Positions 38,125-45,273 of a stretch of 64,000 nucleotides of DNA are shown here, in pieces (the stretch's first letter is position 1; the number at the start of each line of letters is the position of its first letter). The DNA comes from Photorhabdus luminescens subsp. luminescens (GTDB lineage: Bacteria; Pseudomonadota; Gammaproteobacteria; Enterobacterales; Enterobacteriaceae). Below the pieces are notes generated by a model. It was not told where the DNA came from, searched no databases, and saw only the letters and a program-made list of their open reading frames with translations. The translations under genes were made by a program, and so were the position numbers. Location of the stretch: assembly GCF_001083805.1 (NCBI RefSeq), contig NZ_JXSK01000001.1, positions 496,001 through 560,000 of the forward strand. The letters run 5' to 3'.

Positions 38125-38146
38125 GTAAAGATATATACATCTTTAC
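38125..38146 (-). promoter_or_regulatory. Operator palindrome of the vapBC-like module
   Basis: 8-bp inverted repeat GTAAAGAT / ATCTTTAC with 6-bp spacer, ~30 bp upstream of the antitoxin start. It overlaps the likely promoter region. Confidence 0.6.
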
Positions 38147-38248
38147 ATATTGTCAATAGTAAATACCTATCCTTTTCTGTGAAGTTATCCGCAGAACTTT
38201 CTGATAATGTTGTTTTAATAACGACCCCTTTTTCTTCGTATTCTGTCA

Positions 38249-39175
38249 TTAAATCTCTCGATATAAATGTAGCCTTGGAATAATCAATTCCAGTGGTTTG
38301 GCTTTGGGTTTATAGCGATGCACTATGGCGTTGGCATCGTAATTAGCAAGTCTCCCTATCTTTGGTTGATTATCACCATAGTTAACATAAAACGCGATTA
38401 TTGGCAGGGGACAAGCATATTGCACCTGTTTTTGTTGTTCCGCATACCAGACTCGTGCAATGGGTTGCACTTTCACTGGGCGCTTGATTTTTAAAACCAC
38501 ATCATCAGGCAATTTTTTTATATCGGTGATTTCCTTGCCAACCAATGCTACCCATTGTTCACGAGAATAAGGGGGAACGGCACGACCCGCGTTATAACTT
38601 TTTTCCAAACGTTGCAGAATTTGATCTTTTGTCACTTTATTGATGATATTTTTATTTGCCCAACCAAAACGAACTGAATCAGGATTGAGAAGGGGAGTGA
38701 TGGTTCTGTAAGCGTTTAGAGTTATCAAGCCATGTAACTGACTGTGGACAAAATCAAACCGTTGCTCTTTATCCACCCCTGATTGCACAGTTACGATATG
38801 TTCAAGTTCTGCTTTTAACTTATTAATTTCTTCAACCAATAGTAAAGCAGAGTGATATTGTTGTTGGTTCATTGAAAAACATAATACACCGGGAAGACGA
38901 ACGGCAGCTTTACTGCTGATATTTTGATTATTGTGATATATAAATAGCTTCTGATAATGACTTAATCCTAAATTTAGGGCGTTATTACCCGTCGTTTCAT
39001 TAACAATTATTTCTGTTACAGCATCGTGTTCACTGCCTTTTTCTACATCAGGCAGAACGAACACATGGGCGGCCAACAACGAATAGCTACGCAATTGTTC
39101 ATACAATTGTTTCAGCTTACTCTCTTGTTTTTGAAAACAACTAGTTAAATCTTCAATTGATAAATATTTACTCAT
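38249..39175 (-). CDS. tus: Replication terminus site-binding protein Tus
   Basis: A 308-residue Tus protein, which binds Ter sites and blocks replication forks in one orientation. It matches E. coli Tus along its whole length: SSKAAVRLPGVLCF, HIVTVQSGVD, LHGLITLNAYRTITPL, RFGWANKNII, KIKRPVKVQPIARVWY and the end LIIPRLHLYREI. A Ter-like sequence lies 11 bp upstream of the start, in the position of E. coli TerB, which implies autorepression. Its presence places this window in the chromosome's terminus region. Confidence 0.96.
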   Translation of the reverse strand: MSKYLSIEDLTSCFQKQESKLKQLYEQLRSYSLLAAHVFVLPDVEKGSEHDAVTEIIVNETTGNNALNLGLSHYQKLFIYHNNQNISSKAAVRLPGVLCFSMNQQQYHSALLLVEEINKLKAELEHIVTVQSGVDKEQRFDFVHSQLHGLITLNAYRTITPLLNPDSVRFGWANKNIINKVTKDQILQRLEKSYNAGRAVPPYSREQWVALVGKEITDIKKLPDDVVLKIKRPVKVQPIARVWYAEQQKQVQYACPLPIIAFYVNYGDNQPKIGRLANYDANAIVHRYKPKAKPLELIIPRLHLYREI

Positions 39176-39185
39176 TTGAATAACA

Positions 39186-39204
39186 AAATTAGTTACAACA
39201 TACT
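39186..39204 (-). promoter_or_regulatory. Ter site (Tus binding site)
   Basis: Read on the minus strand: AGTATGTTGTAACTAATTT. It contains the conserved GTTGTAAC core of E. coli Ter sites (TerB reads AGTATGTTGTAACTAAAGT). Position directly ahead of tus gives both fork arrest and autoregulation of tus, as at TerB. Confidence 0.9.
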
Positions 39205-39408
39205 ATTAATTATAAAACAAAAGGTGCAAACATCAAACTCACAAGTCGCATTTAAACGCAAACCACACAAAATAAGGGAGAAACTGGCAGTTCCGCCATT
39301 ATTAGATTCATTATTTTTGTAGGAATTTTGACATAACCCATGATTAATCCGTTTTTGTGTTTCGATTATGTTGATGATAGATTAATTAATTTAATGTAAG
39401 AGGAAAAA

Positions 39409-40524
39409 ATGATGAAACGAAAGACGGGGTTTTTCTTTGACGAACATTGTTTTTGGCATAGTACTGGCGCGTATGTAGTTACTCTGCCTGTCGGAGGTTG
39501 GGTTCAGCCTTCTTCTGGGACTGCACATGCTGAATCGCCGGAAACAAAAAGACGGTTGAAAAATTTGATGGATGTATCAGGCTTGAGTCACTCTTTGCAC
39601 CTTTCTTCGGCATCACCTATTGATGAACCAACATTACGTAAAATTCATCCAGAAGAATATCTGAAACGGTTTAAGCAAGTCAGTGATAATGGCGGAGGAA
39701 TGCTTGGTATAGAAGCACCTTTGGGACCAGGAAGCTATGAAATTGCTAAACTCTCTGCCGGCCTTGCTTGCGCTGCGGTGGAAGCTGTGCTTAGCGGTGA
39801 GCTTGATAATGCTTACAGCCTTTCTCGACCGCCAGGTCATCACTGTTTGCCTGATAAGCCAATGGGATTTTGTTTTCTAGCCAATATCCCATTGGCAATT
39901 GAACAGGCAAAAGAACGTTTTGATTTAAAACGAGTGGCGGTCATTGATTGGGATGTTCATCACGGTAATGGCACTCAACATATTTATTGGGATCGTTCTG
40001 ATGTTTTGACCATCTCGATGCATCAGGATGGTTGTTTCCCTCCAGGATACAGTGGTGAAGATGATATCGGGGAAGGGGAAGGGACTGGTTATAACCTGAA
40101 TATCCCACTACTTGCAGGAGCCGGACATCATAGCTATATCTATGCAATGACACAGATAGTCCTTCCTGCGCTTGAACGTTTTAAACCGGAACTGATTATT
40201 GTTGCCTGTGGCTATGATGCGAATGCAGTGGATCCTTTGGCAAGAATGCAGCTCCATAGTGAAAGTTTCCGAGAGATGACCCGGCTAGTGCAACAGGCCG
40301 CAGATAGTTTATGCGACGGAAAACTAGTCGTTGTACACGAAGGCGGGTATGCGGAGTCTTATGTACCATTCTGTGGATTGGCTGTACTTGAACAGATGAG
40401 CGGCATTCGTACTGAAGTCAAAGATCCAATGTTAGATTCTATACGTTTGCAGCAACCAAGAGAGGAGTTTGAGTTATTTCAACAACAGCAGCTTGATAAA
40501 CTAAAAGAAAAATTCGGTCTTTAA
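39409..40524 (+). CDS. Class II histone deacetylase-like amidohydrolase
   Basis: A 371-residue zinc-dependent deacetylase of the HDAC/acetylpolyamine amidohydrolase superfamily. Catalytic blocks are SRPPGHHCLPDKPMGFC, VIDWDVHHGNGTQ (metal-binding Asp/His), and VACGYDANAVDPLARM; an EGGYAESY motif comes near the end. Bacterial members deacetylate small amines or lysine side chains, and the true substrate here is unknown. AAGAGGAAAAA precedes the start; ATG 39409 and 39412 are both possible. Monocistronic, with a terminator after it. Confidence 0.9.
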   Translation: MMKRKTGFFFDEHCFWHSTGAYVVTLPVGGWVQPSSGTAHAESPETKRRLKNLMDVSGLSHSLHLSSASPIDEPTLRKIHPEEYLKRFKQVSDNGGGMLGIEAPLGPGSYEIAKLSAGLACAAVEAVLSGELDNAYSLSRPPGHHCLPDKPMGFCFLANIPLAIEQAKERFDLKRVAVIDWDVHHGNGTQHIYWDRSDVLTISMHQDGCFPPGYSGEDDIGEGEGTGYNLNIPLLAGAGHHSYIYAMTQIVLPALERFKPELIIVACGYDANAVDPLARMQLHSESFREMTRLVQQAADSLCDGKLVVVHEGGYAESYVPFCGLAVLEQMSGIRTEVKDPMLDSIRLQQPREEFELFQQQQLDKLKEKFGL

Positions 40525-40530
40525 GCTAAT

Positions 40531-40557
40531 GGCAGAGGCTTTTCATTTGCCTCTGCC
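40531..40557. terminator. Terminator between convergent deacetylase and beta-lactamase genes
   Basis: Perfect stem GGCAGAGGC / GCCTCTGCC with a 9-nt T-rich loop, 6 bp after the deacetylase stop and 7 bp before the beta-lactamase 3' end. Probably bidirectional. Confidence 0.8.
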
Positions 40558-40564
40558 TGAATAA

Positions 40565-41434
40565 TTATTGCGCTGGCAAAAATAAAATTTTACCTATGCG
40601 AGCAATAGCCTCATTACTCTGTGCAATGGTCGCTTCAGTTTGTGTAATATAAATAGCGACGATTAGTGGGCTGCTATCTTTCGGCCAGACGATGCTGATA
40701 ATTGACCGCGAACCATAATCGCCTGCCCCGGTTTTGTCAGCAATTTTCCACCCGGCAGGCAAAACGGAGCGCAGCAATGCATCCGCCACCTTATCATCAC
40801 GCATCCATTCTACAAGCTGCTGACGAGATGACGGTTTCAACACCTCTCCCAGCGTCAATTTCTGTAACGTCTGGCTGACAGCTACGGGCGTGGTGGTATC
40901 GCGCTTATCGCCGGGGATGGCACTGTTTAATTCCGGCTCATAACGGTCAAGATGCGTGACGTTGTCGCCTAAACCAGAAAAGAAAAGGTTCATTGCAACC
41001 GGTCCTCCTACCTTTTTCGCTATCAGATTTGCGGCCGTGTTATCGCTGTAGCTAACCGCCGCGCTACACAGTTGTTGCCAGTTCATCGAAGCGGGCACGA
41101 CAAATTTCTCACTCACCGGTGAATATTCCACAAGCTCAGTTTTATCAAACTGAATGGCGTCTGTAAGCGCTACCTTGCCTTTGTCCACCTCGCTGAGTAG
41201 TACGCCGCATAGCAACGCCTTAAACGTGCTATTCAGTGGGAAACGCTCGTTGCCGCGATAGCTGACCATTTTGTCTGACGCCGTATCGATAACGGCCACT
41301 CCAATGCGGGCATTCAGCGTCTGCTCTTCCTGTTTTACCACCGTAGCCAAACGGGCGCTATCAATGGGCATTGCATTAATACTGGCTGAGATAAACATCA
41401 ACAGAAAACAGATTGATTTAGAAGGGGAAAACAT
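40565..41434 (-). CDS. Class A serine beta-lactamase
   Basis: A 289-residue periplasmic beta-lactamase with a signal peptide (ICFLLMFISASINA). Catalytic motifs are complete: S69-T-F-K72, S130-D-N132, E166 in EPELN and K234-T-G236. It should hydrolyse penicillins; the spectrum cannot be read from sequence, and I cannot name the allele or subfamily. Codon use and composition look more GC-rich than the neighbouring genes, which suggests acquisition. AAGGATTATACTT precedes the ATG. No ampR-like regulator is nearby. Confidence 0.95.
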   Translation of the reverse strand: MFSPSKSICFLLMFISASINAMPIDSARLATVVKQEEQTLNARIGVAVIDTASDKMVSYRGNERFPLNSTFKALLCGVLLSEVDKGKVALTDAIQFDKTELVEYSPVSEKFVVPASMNWQQLCSAAVSYSDNTAANLIAKKVGGPVAMNLFFSGLGDNVTHLDRYEPELNSAIPGDKRDTTTPVAVSQTLQKLTLGEVLKPSSRQQLVEWMRDDKVADALLRSVLPAGWKIADKTGAGDYGSRSIISIVWPKDSSPLIVAIYITQTEATIAQSNEAIARIGKILFLPAQ

Positions 41435-41678
41435 AAGTATAATCCTTTATAAGGTAAAGATTTAGTGACTGACATAAACGAGTGCCAGCAATATATAACG
41501 TAGCAGTAAAATAGAGAATAGCAATCGCATTGCTGATGATGAAAAAACAGGTTTAGTTTTCACGCCCGTTTTCATACTCAGCCTCTTTACCCCAAAAATT
41601 CTTTATCAAAATATTTTCCAGTTGACAAATATGTCTCATATAATAGCGCATTCAATGCGCGGCCGAATTCGATAAACA

Positions 41679-41699
41679 GGAACAGCATCATGCTGTTCC
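41679..41699 (-). terminator. Hairpin downstream of the LPMO gene
   Basis: Stem GGAACAGCAT / ATGCTGTTCC around a single base, ~34 bp after the LPMO stop. Probable terminator of that gene. Confidence 0.6.
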
Positions 41700-41732
41700 C
41701 GATAATAGTTATTTTATAAGATGTACCAAATA

Positions 41733-42335
41733 TCAAGCAGGGCTAATCGTTGTATCAATCACTTGGTAAAATGCATTTAAGGTATCTGAGATTGTCCAAA
41801 CACCCAGTATAATGTGATAGCCTTGATAACCCTCTGGTAAAGTACATTTATTAATAACTCTGCTGCCCGGCATTTTTTCCTGATAATCCTCAAAACAGAA
41901 AGGTGTGCTATTAAATTGCTCTCTGGTTAAAGGTTTATTGGGATCCCAATCAGGTTTGGTAATAAAATATTCCCAACTTGCGGTTTTGTGTTGAATCACA
42001 ATTTCCCACTGGAACTCAATATCACCGGCAGTAATAGGAATTTTTTTCCAGCGATCTTCGGTTTGAACATCCAATGCGCCAAAATGACCTATACCAGCGC
42101 TGGCAATATGACCATCTTCCGGGCCAGATTGTGGAAAGCCTTTCTTGGCTTCAAGAGATTGAGGCTCATATTTGACCAACCCACAATCCGTATTTTGTCC
42201 ATTTCCCTGTGCAGAACAAAGGAATGCACGACTTCCTGGGCTATCAATATAACCATGAGCCCATGCGCTATTAGATAAAGCTGTCATCATCGTAGCGGCT
42301 AAAGTCATTACTTTCACTTTATGTTGTTTATACAT
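41733..42335 (-). CDS. Chitin-active lytic polysaccharide monooxygenase (AA10)
   Basis: A 200-residue secreted copper enzyme. From the ATG at 42333-42335 (MYKQHKVKVM), the signal peptide ends SAWA before HGYIDSPGSR, so the mature N-terminus is the His of the copper 'histidine brace'; the second His is in VIQHKTASWEYFITK. Conserved FCFEDYQEKMP and LGVWTISDT follow. Single-domain, no extra chitin-binding module. It would attack crystalline chitin such as insect cuticle or gut lining. Five upstream codons from 42350 are probably not translated. Confidence 0.92.
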   Translation of the reverse strand: MYKQHKVKVMTLAATMMTALSNSAWAHGYIDSPGSRAFLCSAQGNGQNTDCGLVKYEPQSLEAKKGFPQSGPEDGHIASAGIGHFGALDVQTEDRWKKIPITAGDIEFQWEIVIQHKTASWEYFITKPDWDPNKPLTREQFNSTPFCFEDYQEKMPGSRVINKCTLPEGYQGYHIILGVWTISDTLNAFYQVIDTTISPA

Positions 42336-42350
42336 AATAGTGTCCTCCAT

Positions 42351-42762
42351 TTTACAGGATGATTTATCTACGACAAATAAAGCCCCAGGACTTAATTATT
42401 TATTCTAGATGAATATAATATGATTATCCATTTCATAAATTGATTAATAATCTAATTATATTAAGTTATTGAAATTTTGTTTAAAGTATGCCTGTTACTA
42501 TTTTTTGTAATATAAAACGATATGATTTTCCTAATTTATTTGACATAGTTCATATAATAAATGATTTTTGCGTTTTAATTATCATCAGGTAACTAGAAAA
42601 CACTTATTTATAGTTATAGTGATGTATTCCTATCAGTCTATTCTTATGCAGATAATCTCAATGAAAAATTTACCGATATAAAATTCTAATGAAATTAATT
42701 GATGAAAATATAAAATCATATCGTAAAAATACTATCTGAAAAAAATATTAATATTATAAAAT
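42351..42762. other. AT-rich intergenic region upstream of LPMO gene
   Basis: About 410 bp, very AT-rich, no credible gene. It contains the LPMO promoter, which is not identified. Confidence 0.35.
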
Positions 42763-43032
42763 AAAATCTTTAACCACAATTCACCTTTCCTTTTTAATTT
42801 TATTTCACCAGAATTTAGCCAAGATTCTCTTTGGAAAAGTGAGTTAGAACACGATGTTGGTGGAATATGGGGTGATTGGAGTGACAATGTTACTACTCCT
42901 CAAGGTTTAATTGAAATTTTAATTGAATATCGTTATGTCTTCGATATTCCTAAATTGGAAGAGTGGTGCGAAAAAAATCAGGAATATTGCGATGATCGTT
43001 ATGGATCTTTGGCAGTCTTCATAAATATATGA
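42763..43032 (+). pseudogene. Truncated reading frame of unknown protein
   Basis: An open frame of ~90 codons lacking any ATG, GTG or TTG start, ending at TGA 43030-43032. The translation is protein-like: ISPEFSQDSLWKSELEHDV, GGIWGDWSDNV, EYRYVFDIPKLEEWCEKNQ, DDRYGSLAVFINI. The acidic, aromatic-rich composition recalls small immunity-type proteins, but I recognise no family. The missing start suggests a 5' truncation. Confidence 0.4.
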
Positions 43033-43179
43033 TTAAAGGAAAACAGTTTATCTACTTCCGTTTTCTATTAATGGTTAATTTACCATATCTATAATATATT
43101 TTTGTCTACATATTACGGTTTAAAACAACCAAACTGTTCAAAACCGTAATATCCACCTAAATACTAAAATAATATTCTA

Positions 43180-44787
43180 CTAATTCTTAATAACATAAAG
43201 ATCTTTTGTCGATACAAAACCCAATGGACTCATATAATACCCACCAATATAAGGTTTAACTAATCTGACGCCGATATAGTAATAAACAGGAATTGCCGGT
43301 ACATCTTTTGCCAGAATATCTTCTGCTTGCTGAAAATATTTTCTTTCATTTGTTGCTTTAGCTTTATTTATCAAATCATCATAAGCAGGATTGCTATATA
43401 AGAATGTATTATTAGAACTACCAGTAACAAAATTATTTAAAAACGAGGCAGGATTATCATAATCAGCAATCCGCGCATATCTCACCATCTCAAAATTGCC
43501 TTGACGAATAACATCTAACATAGCTTTTCGTTCTTGGTTCTGCAAAACAATATCTACATCCAGACTTTTTTTCCACATTGAAGTCGCCGCAATAGCAATC
43601 CGTTTATGCTCTTCTGATGTATTATAAAGAAGTTTAAATTTCAATGGGTTATCTTTATTATAACCCGCTTCATTTAATAATTTCCTAGCTTTCTCAATTC
43701 TTACTTGTTGTGTCCATGATGCATAATCAGGCTGCCCTAAATCCATTCCTCCAGTATTGGGCGGCGTATGATTATAAGCGGGTTCTTGTCCTTGCCCTAA
43801 AACCTTATTCGCGATGATCTCTTTATCTAAAGCCAGATTTAATGCCTGTCTGACTCTGACATCATTAAAAGGCGCTTTTTGATTATTAAAATCATAATAA
43901 TAAACACCTAACGCTGGCGTAATATGAACCTGATCACCTAATTTGGTTTTTAAGGATTTAAATAAAACTGATGGAATATTCTTAGTGATATCGATTTCTC
44001 CGGCCAAATAACGATTTATATCTGCTGTTTCTGATGCTATTGGAAGATAAGTGACTTTATTAATAACAGTGTGGGCATTATCCCAATATTGTGAATTCCT
44101 GACGCCAACAACTTTCTCATTAACAACCCATTCGGACAACTTAAATGGCCCGCTACTAACAAATACATCGGCATGAGTCCATTTTTCGCCATATTTTTCA
44201 ACCGCTTTTTGGCTAATCGGTACCATGACAGGATACGCCAGCATCTGTAAAAAATAGGATACCGGTTGTTCTAACGTCACTTGCAAAGTCAAGTTATCCA
44301 GTGCTTTTACACCTAATTCATTTATTTTTTTCTTACCAGAAACAATATCTTTAGCATTGACTACGTGCATATTTCCAAGATAACTGCCATACGGAGACGC
44401 CATTTTGGGATCAACTAAACGCCGCCAGCTAAAAACCACATCATGAGCAGTAATAGGGGAGCCATCAGACCACTTTATTCCCTTTCTTAGATGAAATAAC
44501 CACACTTTATTATCTTTGGTTTCCCAACTGACGGCTAAATCAGAATTGATTTTTCCATCGCTGCCTGCGCTGACTAATCCACTGAAAAAATCATGAACAA
44601 TATTAAATTCCACATCATTTTCAACTTTATGAACATCAAGAGACACAGGTTCTGAACCATTATTGCGGACGATATCTTGATTAACTGATAATAATGTACC
44701 TGCCGGAATAATTGCGGCATGAGATAATGCCAGATTACCAAATATAATGCCTGTGAATAAGGATATATTCCTTAATGTTTTATTCAT
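43180..44787 (-). CDS. OppA-like oligopeptide ABC transporter substrate-binding protein
   Basis: A 535-residue periplasmic solute-binding protein (SBP family 5) with a signal peptide ending ALSHA. It resembles OppA/MppA: SLDVHKVENDVEFNIVHDFF, WLFHLRKGIKWSDGSPITAHDVVFSWRRL, SSGPFKLSEW, VRQALNLALDKE. It captures peptides for uptake by an Opp-type permease. No permease or ATPase genes adjoin it, so it is an orphan that probably uses the genome's main Opp system. Confidence 0.92.
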   Translation of the reverse strand: MNKTLRNISLFTGIIFGNLALSHAAIIPAGTLLSVNQDIVRNNGSEPVSLDVHKVENDVEFNIVHDFFSGLVSAGSDGKINSDLAVSWETKDNKVWLFHLRKGIKWSDGSPITAHDVVFSWRRLVDPKMASPYGSYLGNMHVVNAKDIVSGKKKINELGVKALDNLTLQVTLEQPVSYFLQMLAYPVMVPISQKAVEKYGEKWTHADVFVSSGPFKLSEWVVNEKVVGVRNSQYWDNAHTVINKVTYLPIASETADINRYLAGEIDITKNIPSVLFKSLKTKLGDQVHITPALGVYYYDFNNQKAPFNDVRVRQALNLALDKEIIANKVLGQGQEPAYNHTPPNTGGMDLGQPDYASWTQQVRIEKARKLLNEAGYNKDNPLKFKLLYNTSEEHKRIAIAATSMWKKSLDVDIVLQNQERKAMLDVIRQGNFEMVRYARIADYDNPASFLNNFVTGSSNNTFLYSNPAYDDLINKAKATNERKYFQQAEDILAKDVPAIPVYYYIGVRLVKPYIGGYYMSPLGFVSTKDLYVIKN

Positions 44788-45152
44788 CGTTTGTTCTCCA
44801 AGAAGATCTCATTTTGGGGTATCTGTTTCAGGGGAGCCAGTTATTTGATAATTAAGGTTTTTATGCAATATTGCAAACCAAACTTCCGAATGTTGATGAC
44901 TATGACAGATGTTAAGTTAAAATTATATGACTCTATTGAATACCCTATTTTGAATGCGAGAGGTATAACTATCATTAGGTATTAGTATAAAATATTTAGC
45001 GCTACTCCATCAATATCATGAAATCTAAATAGTAAATTTATATACATCCTGAAATATTCACTCATGATATGAGTTATTTTAAGACATTCATTTCAGCACC
45101 AATTTGTTAATTGTTAACCAGATTTAGCAAAACTTTTCAATAAAATGTGATC
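44788..45152. other. Divergent intergenic region
   Basis: About 365 bp between the oppA-like gene and the molybdoenzyme gene, containing their promoters. A 64-codon frame from 44791 has no supporting signal. Nothing further recognised. Confidence 0.35.
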
Positions 45153-45234
45153 TATACCCTATGGATTTCAAGATGCATCGCGACGGCAAGGGAGCGCAGC
45201 CAACAAAGAGGCAACTTGAAAGATAACAGGTATA
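45153..45234. repeat. Short ERIC-like palindromic element (82 bp)
   Basis: Shares with the full ERIC at 1407 the termini TATACCC … GGTATA and the subterminal arms TTTCAAG / GGCAACTTGAAA, but the ERIC core is replaced by TGCATCGCGACGGCAAGG and AGCGCAGCCAACAAAG. It is a shorter relative or an internally deleted member. It sits ~40 bp upstream of the molybdoenzyme start, so it is probably in the 5' UTR or promoter. Confidence 0.7.
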
Positions 45235-45273
45235 AATAACATCCAACGAAAGAGATGCAATGTGGAGGCGAAT

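Noticed and set aside
41622-41644. TTGACA and TATAAT on the plus strand near the beta-lactamase
   Set aside because: The spacing is about 11 bp, too short for a sigma-70 promoter, and the strand points away from the beta-lactamase gene.
41655-41672. GCGCGGCCGAATTCGAT resembling a cloning polylinker
   Set aside because: It has an EcoRI site beside CGGCCG but no further vector sequence, and natural-looking DNA continues on both sides; coincidence is more likely.
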